64,000 nucleotides of DNA from assembly GCF_036802865.1 (NCBI RefSeq), contig NZ_DAIRVK010000001.1, forward strand, positions 620,001 to 684,000, given 5' to 3'. The position numbers were made by a program, and so were the translations under genes. The DNA comes from Sulfurospirillum sp036802865 (lineage in GTDB: Bacteria; Campylobacterota; Campylobacteria; Campylobacterales; Sulfurospirillaceae). Below are positions 16,808 through 25,519 of this stretch, piece by piece (the first letter of the stretch is position 1; each line of letters opens with the position of its first letter). A model generated the notes under the pieces. The model was not told where the DNA came from. It did no database searches and saw only the letters and a program-made list of their open reading frames with translations.

Positions 16808-17252
16808 AGAGTTGATTGAAAAGTTTGAGAGTGAAAACATTACGCTATCTTCGCTTCAAAAGCGAGGATTCGCTTATGTGATTGATGAGATTTTGATTTC
16901 TGTTTTATTTGCATTGATCTACCTTGATCAGATTCCTGAAAATATGAGTACGGAAGAGATGATTGGTGCGATCAATAGCCTTTTTGGCTACGTTGTTGTT
17001 TTAAAAGTCATTTATCAAACCTATTTTGTATGGATGTATGGTGCAACATTGGGTAAAATTGCAATGAAAATTAGAGTTATTTCAGTTGATGATTTGGAAA
17101 AACCTTCATTTTTATTATCGCTCAGTCGAGCAGCCTTTAGAATTATCAGTGAGTCCATATTTTATTTAGGCTTTATATGGGCAGCTTTAAATCCAAAAAG
17201 AGAGACATGGCATGATAAAGTCGCCAACACGTTGGTTATCAATGCAAATTAG
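16797..17252 (+). CDS. RDD-family membrane protein
   Basis: A 151-residue protein with the RDD motif region LQKRGFAYVIDEILISVLFA, three likely membrane helices (about residues 30-50, 68-85 and 115-135), and the family's LGKIAMKIRVISVDD and FRIISESIFYLGF segments. RDD proteins are small inner-membrane proteins; some are proposed cation or proton carriers, and no role is established here. ATG 16797 overlaps the purD stop. A longer open frame upstream lies inside purD and is not credible. The 3' end overlaps lptD by 11 bases, so purD, this gene and lptD form a coupled run. Confidence 0.85.
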   Translation: MTNEELIEKFESENITLSSLQKRGFAYVIDEILISVLFALIYLDQIPENMSTEEMIGAINSLFGYVVVLKVIYQTYFVWMYGATLGKIAMKIRVISVDDLEKPSFLLSLSRAAFRIISESIFYLGFIWAALNPKRETWHDKVANTLVINAN

Positions 17253-19356
17253 AATTTTTTTCCTACTGTTGCTTTCATTTGGAAGCTTATGTGCAGCAGA
17301 AACACAAAAAACACCTCAAGATGTAGAAGTATTAGCAAATACAGTCAGTAAAGAAGATACCCTAGTGCACGCTGTTGGGAACGTCGTTCTTTATAGTCCA
17401 AAGTATCTTATTACAGCGGATGAAGCCTATTATGATCAAGCCAACGGTGATTTAGAACTTTTTGGTAATATTACGATGCTTGAAGGTGTGAGTTACGCAA
17501 CACGAAGCGGGCATACAAAAATCAATCTCAATACCGATAAAGGTGTATCGGATCCACTTTTCTTTGTCGATGAAAGTACAAATGTGTGGATAAAATGTGA
17601 AAATGCTGTTTTGAATCCGGATACGTACGTTACCCAAAAATCCATCGTTTCCAGTTGTAATGCGCAAGATCCTGACTGGAAAATTGCATTTACAAGTGGT
17701 GAGTTTGATAAAGAAAATAAATGGATGCATCTTTACAATCCCGTTTTTTATGCTGGGGACATGCCCGTGATGTATCTTCCTTATTTTTCTTTTACGACAG
17801 ATAAAACACGTAGAACTGGACTCTTAAAACCCGAATTTGGTATGGGGAGTAAAGAAGGCTTTTACTATATGCAGCCTATCTATTTTGCACCTGACATAAA
17901 TTGGGATTTAGAGTTAAAACCCCAAATTCGTACTAGTCGTGGTGAAGGTATGCATGGAACTTATCGTTTTGTGGATTCAGCTTATTCGAGTGGAGCAATA
18001 ACGACGGGTTATTTTAGTGAGCATAAGCAATATGCTGAAGATGAAAATCTAAAAAATGATAGTCACTACGGTCTTAAAGTGACCTATGATAGAAGCACTC
18101 TTTTAAGTAGCAAATACGATACACTTGAAGATGGATTATGGTTTGATATTAATTACCTTAATGATATCGATTATTATAACACAATGAGTAAAGATACTTC
18201 GAGTTATGATAAATTGGCTACTTCACGTTTAAATTATTATATTAAGCACGATGAAGATTATTTTGGTTTGTATGCTAAATATTATATTGATACTTCGAAA
18301 ATTTCGAATGATAGTACACTTCAAGAGTTACCTACATTTCATTATCACCATTTTGCCAACCCTTTATTGGTTGATAATTTACTTTATTCTGTCGATTATA
18401 AAGCCAATAATTATACACGTAAAGAAGGCATTACCGCATTTCAAAATGAGCTAGATGCTCCTTTTACGTTGTATTTTTCGCTTTTGGAAGATTATTTACA
18501 TCTTAGTATTTCTGAGAATGTTTATATGTCTCGTATTGCTTATGGCAATGATGATACGCAAGAGAGTGAAGGAAAATACTGGCGTAATTATCATAAATTA
18601 TCGCTTTATACTGAATTATCAAAACCGTATGATAATTTTTATCATACAATGTATTTTGGAATTGATCAGATTCTTCCTAGTAAAGAGGAGGAAAATGGTT
18701 ATATTGCAGATTTTATTACCTTAAATACATTGGCAAAAAGTACTACTTTTTCACTTAAAGAGTTTTTCTATAATGAAGATGGTGAAAAAAAAGTAAGTCA
18801 TACATTAAAACAGATTTATTACAGCGACTATGATTATAAATATGGTGATTTAGAAAATGATCTTAAATACTATATGACCGATAGAATTTATTTAGGGCAT
18901 AATCTTCATTATTCGCATGAATTTAGTAAAGTGTCTCGTAATCAAGTTTCAGTGAATTATGCAGATGATATCTATTCTGCATCGGTGCGTTATACATTTC
19001 AAGATAAAGTATATAAAGAAAACACCATTTATAAAGTAAATCAAAGTACAACACAAAAAAAAGATTATAGTTATGTAACTTTCTATGCAGATACCAAATA
19101 TTTTACACACTATAATGTCTTTACCAGTGTCGATTATGATATGCAAGATGATCAATTTAGATCATGGGGTTTTGGGTTTAAAAAGACCATGAAATGTTGG
19201 GACTATTCTGTGCAATATAAAGAGAAAACAACGCCAAAATTAACCAGTGCAAGTATTGATTCAGTCAGTAGAGATGGGATTATGTTCATGTTTAATCTCT
19301 ACCCTCTAGGAAGTGTCGGTTATGAATTTGCAAAAGAATCTGAGCAAAAACTATAA
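17242..19356 (+). CDS. lptD: LPS-assembly outer membrane protein LptD
   Basis: LptD is the outer-membrane barrel that, with LptE, inserts lipopolysaccharide into the outer leaflet. The 704-residue protein has a signal peptide (MQIRIFFLLLLSFGSLCAAE), an N-terminal OstA/LptA-like beta-jellyroll (VLANTVSKEDTLVHAVGNV, YDQANGDLELFGNITML), and a long C-terminal barrel rich in Tyr and alternating strands. The segment MPVMYLPYFSFTTDKTRRTG is the family's conserved MPVFYxPYF signature. ATG 17242 is preferred over 17212 because it starts the signal peptide directly. Confidence 0.93.
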   Translation: MQIRIFFLLLLSFGSLCAAETQKTPQDVEVLANTVSKEDTLVHAVGNVVLYSPKYLITADEAYYDQANGDLELFGNITMLEGVSYATRSGHTKINLNTDKGVSDPLFFVDESTNVWIKCENAVLNPDTYVTQKSIVSSCNAQDPDWKIAFTSGEFDKENKWMHLYNPVFYAGDMPVMYLPYFSFTTDKTRRTGLLKPEFGMGSKEGFYYMQPIYFAPDINWDLELKPQIRTSRGEGMHGTYRFVDSAYSSGAITTGYFSEHKQYAEDENLKNDSHYGLKVTYDRSTLLSSKYDTLEDGLWFDINYLNDIDYYNTMSKDTSSYDKLATSRLNYYIKHDEDYFGLYAKYYIDTSKISNDSTLQELPTFHYHHFANPLLVDNLLYSVDYKANNYTRKEGITAFQNELDAPFTLYFSLLEDYLHLSISENVYMSRIAYGNDDTQESEGKYWRNYHKLSLYTELSKPYDNFYHTMYFGIDQILPSKEEENGYIADFITLNTLAKSTTFSLKEFFYNEDGEKKVSHTLKQIYYSDYDYKYGDLENDLKYYMTDRIYLGHNLHYSHEFSKVSRNQVSVNYADDIYSASVRYTFQDKVYKENTIYKVNQSTTQKKDYSYVTFYADTKYFTHYNVFTSVDYDMQDDQFRSWGFGFKKTMKCWDYSVQYKEKTTPKLTSASIDSVSRDGIMFMFNLYPLGSVGYEFAKESEQKL

Positions 19357-19398
19357 CAATAATAAAATGTTTGCGTTACTAAAATAAGGAGATAAAAA

Positions 19399-21642
19399 GT
19401 GGAATATAAGATTATAGTGAATAATCAAGAAGAGATTTACGATCTTGGTAAAGTTGCTAAACAAGCAGCGGGTGCGGCATTACTTAAGATTAAAAACACC
19501 GTTATTTTAGCAACTGTAGCAAGAGATGATTCTCAGGTTGCGGAAAATTTTGTACCTTTAACCGTACAGTACATTGAAAAAACCTATGCAGTTGGAAAAA
19601 TTCCAGGTGGCTATTTTAAACGCGAAACAAAGCCAGGTGATTTTGAAACACTTACTTCACGTGTTATTGATAGAAGCCTTAGGCCACTTTTTCCAAAAGG
19701 TTATGCCTATCCAACTCAAATTACCGTTTTTGTACTGAGTTGTGATCCTGAAGTTGATCTTCAAGTCGCAGCACTTAATGCGGCTAGTGCAGCTCTTTAT
19801 CTCTCTGATATTCCTGTAAATAAAGCAGTAGCTGGTGTGCGCATTGGCTATATTAATGGTGAGTATGTTGTTAACCCTTCCAACTCGGCTCTTAAAACAA
19901 GTACACTAGATCTTTATGTTGCAGGAACGAAGGAAGAGCTTTTAATGATCGAAATGCGTTCTATCGCATCAATGGAAACAATGAATTTGCCTCTTATGGC
20001 AATTGATCCAATGTTAGATCCGACATTAGCTGAGAGTGTTATTTCAAAACAATCTGTGAATGAATTTGATGAAGATGCTATTTTAGTTGCAATTGATAAA
20101 GCACAAAGTGCTATTACTGAAGCGACATCTGCATATGAAGCTACATTTAAGCCGTTAAAAAAAGAGGATGCTGTACTTGATTATAAGCAAGATTTAGCAA
20201 GTGATTCTATTTTTGCTTATGTAGATGAATTTTATAAAGAAGAAGTTCATAATGCTATTAATCAAATGGCAAAAAGTGAACGTGCAAGTGAGCTTGGCAA
20301 AATTATCAAAAAAATCTTATGTGATGAAGTTGCCGTTCTTGAGGGATGGAGTAAAGAGCTTGTCGATAGTGTTGTGAATGCTTATAAAAAGAAAATTGTA
20401 CGCGAAATGATTATTGAAAAACGTGTTCGCGCGGATGGTAGAAAACTTAATGAAATTAGACCTATTAGCATTGAAACCAATCTATTACCACAAGCGCATG
20501 GTTCATGTCTTTTCACCAGAGGTCAAACACAAGCTTTGGCAGTCGTAACGTTAGGAAATGATAAAGACGCTCAAATGTATGATCTTTTAACAGAAAAAAA
20601 TACTATTAACGATACGTTTATGGTGAACTACAATTTCCCTGGATTCTCCGTAGGAGAGGCTACTCCACTACGTGGGCCAGGTCGTAGAGAGTTAGGACAT
20701 GGTAACCTGGCACGTCGTGCATTAGAACCTGTTTTAGATATGAATCGTTTGCAAACCATTCGTTTGGTCTCTGAAATTTTGGAATCGAATGGTTCTTCTT
20801 CTATGGCTACGATTTGTGGTGGGGCATTGGCGCTTAAAGCTGCTGGGATTAATCTTGAAAAACTCGTTGCAGGTATTGCAATGGGTCTTGTATTTGAAGG
20901 TGATAAACATGCCGTTTTAAGTGATATTATGGGACTTGAAGACCATGACGGTGATATGGATTTTAAAGTAGCAGGTACCAGAGAAGGTATTACAGCACTT
21001 CAAATGGATATAAAACTCGGTGGTATCTCACGTGATGTTCTCAAAGAAGCATTGTACCAGGCTAAAGAGGGTAGAGCTCATATTCTGGGACTCATGGAAG
21101 CTGCTAATCAAGAAATAGTTATTAATAATGCAATTTTGCCAAAGCTTGAGCTTTTCAGTGTGGATCCTTCTAAAATCGTTGATATTATTGGACAAGCAGG
21201 CAAAACTATTAGAGAGATTATTGAGAGATTCGAAGTTTCGATTGATCTTGATCGTGAAAAAGGTGAAGTTAAAATTGCAGGTGAAAACAAAGAAAAAGTT
21301 GAGGCTGCAAAAGAGCATATTATTCAAATCACCAATAAACCTTCTTTTGGAGGTCGTGGCGGTGGTCGAGAAAGAGGTGGTGACAGACACGGCGGACCTA
21401 GAGAAGAGAAGCCAGTCCCCACTTTTGTCCAAGATGAAGTGGTCGATGGTGTTGTAAAACGTATTGTTGATTTTGGTGCGTTTATTGAACTTCCAGGTGG
21501 AATTGATGGTCTTTTACATGTTTCAAAAATTGCCGATCATCGTGTTGATAAAGTAAGTGATTATCTAGCTCTTGAGCAAAAAGTCCGTGTTAAAGTTTTG
21601 AAGCAAACGGGAAATAAGATTGAGCTAGGCCTAGAGCGTTAA
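19399..21642 (+). CDS. pnp: Polyribonucleotide nucleotidyltransferase
   Basis: PNPase degrades RNA 3' to 5' by phosphorolysis and can add tails. The 747-residue protein starts at GTG with AAGGAG upstream. It has two RNase PH domains with the FFRR-type loop (FKRETKPGDFETL), the second-core motif LPQAHGSCLFTRGQTQAL and RGPGRRELGHGNLARRAL, a KH domain (SKIVDIIGQAGKTIREI, near residue 590), and a C-terminal S1 domain (GVVKRIVDFGAFIELPGG). Between KH and S1 is an RG/GG-rich insert (about residues 650-672, GGRGGGRERGGDRHGGP) that is not part of the core enzyme and looks like a flexible RNA-binding linker. Confidence 0.97.
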   Translation: MEYKIIVNNQEEIYDLGKVAKQAAGAALLKIKNTVILATVARDDSQVAENFVPLTVQYIEKTYAVGKIPGGYFKRETKPGDFETLTSRVIDRSLRPLFPKGYAYPTQITVFVLSCDPEVDLQVAALNAASAALYLSDIPVNKAVAGVRIGYINGEYVVNPSNSALKTSTLDLYVAGTKEELLMIEMRSIASMETMNLPLMAIDPMLDPTLAESVISKQSVNEFDEDAILVAIDKAQSAITEATSAYEATFKPLKKEDAVLDYKQDLASDSIFAYVDEFYKEEVHNAINQMAKSERASELGKIIKKILCDEVAVLEGWSKELVDSVVNAYKKKIVREMIIEKRVRADGRKLNEIRPISIETNLLPQAHGSCLFTRGQTQALAVVTLGNDKDAQMYDLLTEKNTINDTFMVNYNFPGFSVGEATPLRGPGRRELGHGNLARRALEPVLDMNRLQTIRLVSEILESNGSSSMATICGGALALKAAGINLEKLVAGIAMGLVFEGDKHAVLSDIMGLEDHDGDMDFKVAGTREGITALQMDIKLGGISRDVLKEALYQAKEGRAHILGLMEAANQEIVINNAILPKLELFSVDPSKIVDIIGQAGKTIREIIERFEVSIDLDREKGEVKIAGENKEKVEAAKEHIIQITNKPSFGGRGGGRERGGDRHGGPREEKPVPTFVQDEVVDGVVKRIVDFGAFIELPGGIDGLLHVSKIADHRVDKVSDYLALEQKVRVKVLKQTGNKIELGLER

Positions 21643-21668
21643 CTTTAAAGGGTTTTTAACAATTGTGT

Positions 21669-21711
21669 GGCTATAATCTCGCTCACAAAGTGGAAAGTAG
21701 GGATTATAGCC
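21669..21711 (+). promoter_or_regulatory. atpE promoter with a perfect 10-bp inverted repeat
   Basis: GGCTATAATC at 21669-21678 contains a TATAAT -10 box (21672-21677). It is repeated in inverted orientation as GATTATAGCC at 21702-21711, which carries the same box on the other strand. Transcription from the first box would start near 21684 and give a leader of about 60 bases before the TTG of atpE. The mirror box would fire toward pnp. Confidence 0.45.
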
Positions 21712-21744
21712 GAACAGACTTTGAAAAACAAATAGGAGCAATCT

Positions 21745-22047
21745 TTGAAAAAGATTCTTTTTTTAATGGTAGCATTTGCAACGTTTGCGTTTGCAGGTGA
21801 GGGTGAAACAGTTAAAGCTTACTCAGCACTCGCTGTAGGTATCGTACTTGGTCTTGCTGCACTTGGTGGCGCAATCGGTATGGGTAACACTGCGTCTTCA
21901 GCAATTTCTGGAACAGCAAGAAATCCTGGTCTTGGTGGTAAACTTGTAACAACAATGTTTATTGCACTTGCGATGATCGAAGCACAAGTTATTTACGCAC
22001 TTGTTATTTCTTTGATTCTTCTTTACAAAAACCCATTTCTTGGTTAA
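21745..22047 (+). CDS. atpE: F0F1 ATP synthase subunit c
   Basis: The c subunit forms the membrane rotor ring of ATP synthase. The 100-residue protein has a leader-like N-terminus (MKKILFLMVAFATFAFAGEG) and two helices: GIVLGLAALGGAIGMG with the helix-packing glycines, and FIALAMIEAQVIYALVISL with ion-binding Glu79. The conserved polar loop is SGTARNPGLGG. The residue after Glu79 is Ala, without the Ser/Thr seen in sodium-type rings, so a proton ring is likely. The start is TTG preceded by AGGAG. As in other Campylobacterota it stands apart from the other atp genes. Confidence 0.95.
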   Translation: MKKILFLMVAFATFAFAGEGETVKAYSALAVGIVLGLAALGGAIGMGNTASSAISGTARNPGLGGKLVTTMFIALAMIEAQVIYALVISLILLYKNPFLG

Positions 22048-22065
22048 TTAACACAACAAACGAAT

Positions 22066-22090
22066 GAGACCTTTAAAGGTCTCGCTCTTC
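22066..22090 (+). terminator. Hairpin after atpE
   Basis: GAGACCTTTAAAGGTCTC (22066-22083) is a perfect palindrome followed by GCTCTTCTTTTA, just before the tRNA gene. The U-tract is interrupted, so it could act as a weak terminator or as a processing hairpin. Confidence 0.45.
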
Positions 22091-22096
22091 TTTTAT

Positions 22097-22181
22097 GCGG
22101 TCGTGGTGAAACGGTAGACACACTACCTTGAGGTGGTAGCGCCCTACGGGTGTGGGGGTTCAAATCCCCCCGACCGCACCA
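22097..22181 (+). tRNA. tRNA-Leu(GAG)
   Basis: The 85 bases fold as a class II tRNA. The acceptor strands GCGGTCG and CGACCGC pair fully, the D arm is GTGGTGAAACGGTAGACAC, and the anticodon stem-loop ACTACCTTGAGGTGGTAG presents GAG. A long variable arm follows, then the T arm GGGGGTTCAAATCCCCC. The CCA end is encoded (22179-22181). It reads Leu CUC/CUU codons. No integrated element is seen at its 3' end. Confidence 0.97.
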
Positions 22182-22282
22182 TTCCTTTTTTCTTCTTTTA
22201 TTTTAAACTTCCTTTTTTTAGTAAACTCAGTGTTGAATTATGTTACTATCACTTCTATTTTTTTAATCTCGAAAGGGTATTG

Positions 22283-22543
22283 ATGAGAGAGTTAGAACTC
22301 AAAAATGTTATCAAACTTGATGGCAGAGAATTTTTAATTTCAACAATTAGTATGCATGTTAGGCACTCTTTTTTTGAAGGTGACTCAAAAAAAATTGTTT
22401 ATGAAACAATGGTTTTTGAAATTATTAATGATGAAGTACAATTTCATCATCCTATTTTTAACGAACGCTATAATATGGCAGATGAAGCAATCTCGGAACA
22501 CGGTGCTATCATCAAGCATCCTGAAAACTTTTTTATTATCTAA
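22283..22543 (+). CDS. Small conserved hypothetical protein
   Basis: An 86-residue acidic soluble protein, not recognised. It starts at ATG 22283 with GAAAGGG upstream; a longer open frame reaches back through the tRNA and is discarded. The sequence begins MRELELKNVIKLDGREFL and ends with EHGAIIKHPENFFII, with an alternating strand pattern that suggests a small beta-rich fold. It lies 12 bases ahead of the histidine kinase gene and may belong to the same transcript. Confidence 0.6.
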   Translation: MRELELKNVIKLDGREFLISTISMHVRHSFFEGDSKKIVYETMVFEIINDEVQFHHPIFNERYNMADEAISEHGAIIKHPENFFII

Positions 22544-22555
22544 GTATTTTTCTTT

Positions 22556-24745
22556 ATGTCCATAACGAAGATTTTTTTCTTTTTATGTTTGAGTTTGGGT
22601 TCGCTTTTAGCTCAAAATACCAAAGATATTTTGGTATTACATTCGTACCATAGAGGGTATAAATGGAGTGACGATATTTCAAAAGTTATCGAAAAAAATT
22701 TTTCTGATCGAGATAATATTTTTTTAACAACAGTTTACATGGATACTAAACGTGTTGACACTCCTGAATATTTAGAAGAGTTCTACCACTACTACACGAA
22801 ACGCTTTCACGATCACAAATTTGATATTGTTATGGTTGTCGATAACAGTGCCCTTGAGTTCGTACAAACCCACTATGATGAGCTTTTTTCCAAAACGCCG
22901 ATTGTGTTTTTAGGTATAAATAATTTTGAGCCTTCTCTTATTAAAGGCATAAAGCACATTAGTGGGGTTGTTGAAAATGTTGATATTGAAAAAAACATTG
23001 ATTTAATTCTTACCTTGCATCCTAATCTTGATAAAGTTTTGATTATTAATGAAAAATCGATTACGGGAGATGCTATTCGTAAAGAAATTGATGCGGTAGC
23101 CCCCAAATATAAAAATACTATAGAACTTGAACATGTTGACAGCATGGATATGGACGAAATTGCTCAAAAGACACAACAGTTAAGTAAGAACAGTGTCATT
23201 TTATGGGTCTTACTTTATAAAGATAAAACAGGGCGTTTCTTTACCTTTAAAGAAAATTTAGAACAAATTCGTAAACTTACGAATACGCCTATTTATGGGC
23301 TATGGGATTTTTACCTTGAGTATGGCATTGTAGGCGGATTCTTAACAAGCGCTAGTGCGCAAGCCGAATCGGCTTCTAAAATAGTTGACCAAGTCTTAGC
23401 AGGTAAAGATCCAAACCATATTCCCATTGTAGAAAAAAGCCCCAATCGTTATTTGTTTGATTATAAGGAATTGGAATTACATCGTATCAATCCATCTACT
23501 GTTATCAAAAATTATGAAGTAATCAATAAACCATTTTCTTTTTATGACGAGTATAAGCACTATATTTGGCTTTTTATAGCAATTTTCAGTGCAATCATGA
23601 TGGTTGTTTTATTCTTGATGCAAAATGTTCGTAGTCGTAAACAGAGTGAATTGGCACTTAAAAATCAACTTGAGTTTATTAAAGTTCTACTTGATACGAT
23701 TCCAAATCCAATTTATTATACCAATGTCGCAGGTGAATATATTGGTATCAATATGGCATTTGCAAAGCTTTATGATCATACAAAAGAAGAGATGATTGGT
23801 AAAACAATTTTTGATTTTTTTCCAAAAGAGTGGGCAGCAGAGCGGCGTAAAAGTGACCTTGAATTGCTCGCAAAAAAAGGTTCTGACACATTAGAGTTAA
23901 TGCTACATCTTCCTAAAAAGAGGGCCAGGCTTTTTACTCTTAGTAAAGCAGTTTACACAAATATTGATGGTACTATTGGTGGTATTGTATGTGTGATGGA
24001 CGATATGACTGAACGTATGCAACATCAACAATTCTTAATACAACAGTCTAAACTTACTGAAATGGGCGAAATGATTGCAGGTGTTGCACATCAGTGGAAC
24101 GAGCCTTTGGTTGAACTTTCGGCTATTATGCAAGATATGGAATTTTGTTTTAACAGTGGCGAAATGGATAGCCCAAAAATGAAAGAGTTTGTACGTGATG
24201 CAATCATTCAGATACAATATATGTCGCAAACGCTTAAAGATTTTCGTAATTTTCTCAAACCCTCAACAAAAAAAACGCTTTTCTGTGCTAAAAAAGCGCT
24301 TCTGGAAGTGTTGGAAATTATTGGGAGACAGATCTTTTATGCACACATTGATCTTACGGTAAAATATCTGAAAGACGAAGAGACTTTCCCTGTTTATGGC
24401 TATGAAAATGAATTTAAACAAGTTTTACTCAATGTCATTAATAATGCTAAAAATAAGATTATAAAGACACGTAAAGGTGAAAAAATCATGATAGAGTTAG
24501 ATCGTGAAATTATTCATACGAAAATTGTCATCAGCGATGATGGTGGCTTGATCCCTGCAAATATTATAGGACTTATCTTTGACCCTTATTTTACGACGAG
24601 CAAAAAAGGAACAGGACTTGGTTTATATATGGCAAAAATGATTATTGAAGATAAAATGGGTGGTAATATTCGTGTTCAAAACAGAGGTGTAAGTACGGTA
24701 GAATTTACTATTTTAGTTCCCAATTCAATGAAAGGCGGAGAATGA
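22556..24745 (+). CDS. Sensor histidine kinase with ABC-substrate-binding-type periplasmic domain
   Basis: A 729-residue kinase: signal peptide (MSITKIFFFLCLSLGSLLAQ), a periplasmic type 1-like binding domain (about residues 22-320, starting DILVLHSYHRGYKW), one membrane helix (about 340-362), a PAS domain (about 375-490), and a kinase core. The phospho-acceptor His is in VAHQWNEPL near residue 511. The catalytic domain has the N box NVINNAKNKI, an FDPYFTTS segment and the G box GTGLGLYMAK. The G1 box reads SDDGGLIP rather than the usual DNGGGIP. Its ligand is unknown. The stop overlaps the response regulator start by four bases. Confidence 0.88.
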   Translation: MSITKIFFFLCLSLGSLLAQNTKDILVLHSYHRGYKWSDDISKVIEKNFSDRDNIFLTTVYMDTKRVDTPEYLEEFYHYYTKRFHDHKFDIVMVVDNSALEFVQTHYDELFSKTPIVFLGINNFEPSLIKGIKHISGVVENVDIEKNIDLILTLHPNLDKVLIINEKSITGDAIRKEIDAVAPKYKNTIELEHVDSMDMDEIAQKTQQLSKNSVILWVLLYKDKTGRFFTFKENLEQIRKLTNTPIYGLWDFYLEYGIVGGFLTSASAQAESASKIVDQVLAGKDPNHIPIVEKSPNRYLFDYKELELHRINPSTVIKNYEVINKPFSFYDEYKHYIWLFIAIFSAIMMVVLFLMQNVRSRKQSELALKNQLEFIKVLLDTIPNPIYYTNVAGEYIGINMAFAKLYDHTKEEMIGKTIFDFFPKEWAAERRKSDLELLAKKGSDTLELMLHLPKKRARLFTLSKAVYTNIDGTIGGIVCVMDDMTERMQHQQFLIQQSKLTEMGEMIAGVAHQWNEPLVELSAIMQDMEFCFNSGEMDSPKMKEFVRDAIIQIQYMSQTLKDFRNFLKPSTKKTLFCAKKALLEVLEIIGRQIFYAHIDLTVKYLKDEETFPVYGYENEFKQVLLNVINNAKNKIIKTRKGEKIMIELDREIIHTKIVISDDGGLIPANIIGLIFDPYFTTSKKGTGLGLYMAKMIIEDKMGGNIRVQNRGVSTVEFTILVPNSMKGGE

Positions 24746-25383
24746 AAATTTTACTTTTGGAAGACAATGCACGGCTTAATGCGACGATTGTGAAGCGATT
24801 GGAAGCTAAAGGCTACACAATGGATTCATTTATTGATGGTAAAGAGGCATATGCTGCTATTGATAATGGTTATGCCTGTTTTATTTTAGACATCAATGTT
24901 CCCAGTCTTGACGGTATTGAAATTTTGAAAAAAGTACGTGATTTTTACCATGAAACACCTGTCATTATCATCAGCTCCAGTGTTGAGCTTGAAGTTATCA
25001 AAGATGCCTATAATTATGGGTGTAATGACTTTTTAAAAAAGCCATTTTTTATTGATGAATTAGAGATAAAAATAGAAAAATTATGCAATATCCGTTATGA
25101 TATTGTGGATCTAGGTCATGAATGCCAGTTTGATTTTAAGACCAGTTTATTACGCATAGGATGCAAAGAAGAGCATCTTTCACGTAAAGAGAAGTTATTG
25201 CTCAATGTCTTAATCAGTGAAAAAGGTAAAGTTGTTTCTTTTGATAAAATTCAAGCGATGGTGTGGGAGGGTAACTTTGCAAGCTTAGATTCCATTCGAT
25301 CTTTAATGCGAAGACTCCGTAAGAAAATCCCTTTTGAGTGCATTGAAACGGTTGTTGATGTGGGGTATATTCTTCGTTATTAA
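24742..25383 (+). CDS. OmpR-family response regulator
   Basis: A 213-residue regulator with an N-terminal receiver (MKILLLEDNARLN, acidic residues at 7-8, phospho-acceptor Asp50 in CFILDINVPSLDG, conserved Lys in FLKKPF). The C-terminal winged-helix DNA-binding domain has LSRKEKLLLNVLI, then SIRSLMRRLRKKI and VGYILRY. It is the partner of the overlapping kinase gene. Nearby targets could include the dehydrogenase gene 140 bases downstream; this is only a positional inference. Confidence 0.92.
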   Translation: MKILLLEDNARLNATIVKRLEAKGYTMDSFIDGKEAYAAIDNGYACFILDINVPSLDGIEILKKVRDFYHETPVIIISSSVELEVIKDAYNYGCNDFLKKPFFIDELEIKIEKLCNIRYDIVDLGHECQFDFKTSLLRIGCKEEHLSRKEKLLLNVLISEKGKVVSFDKIQAMVWEGNFASLDSIRSLMRRLRKKIPFECIETVVDVGYILRY

Positions 25384-25519
25384 TGCACTTTCGCTTTTAG
25401 ATATCACTGTGTCACTTTTTTTCTTTTTTAGTATAGCTGTAAATATTTTTGAGTAAATATCATGTGTTTTTTATACCATATTGCTACACTCAATGAAAAC
25501 CCATATTAAGGATGTCTTG

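Noticed and set aside
22097..22181. Integration site of a mobile element at tRNA-Leu
   Set aside because: No integrase gene and no repeated tRNA 3' end within the window.
22133..22282. N-terminal extension of the small protein at 22283 through the tRNA
   Set aside because: The extension reads the tRNA-Leu 3' half as codons and has no ribosome site; ATG 22283 with GAAAGGG is a normal start.
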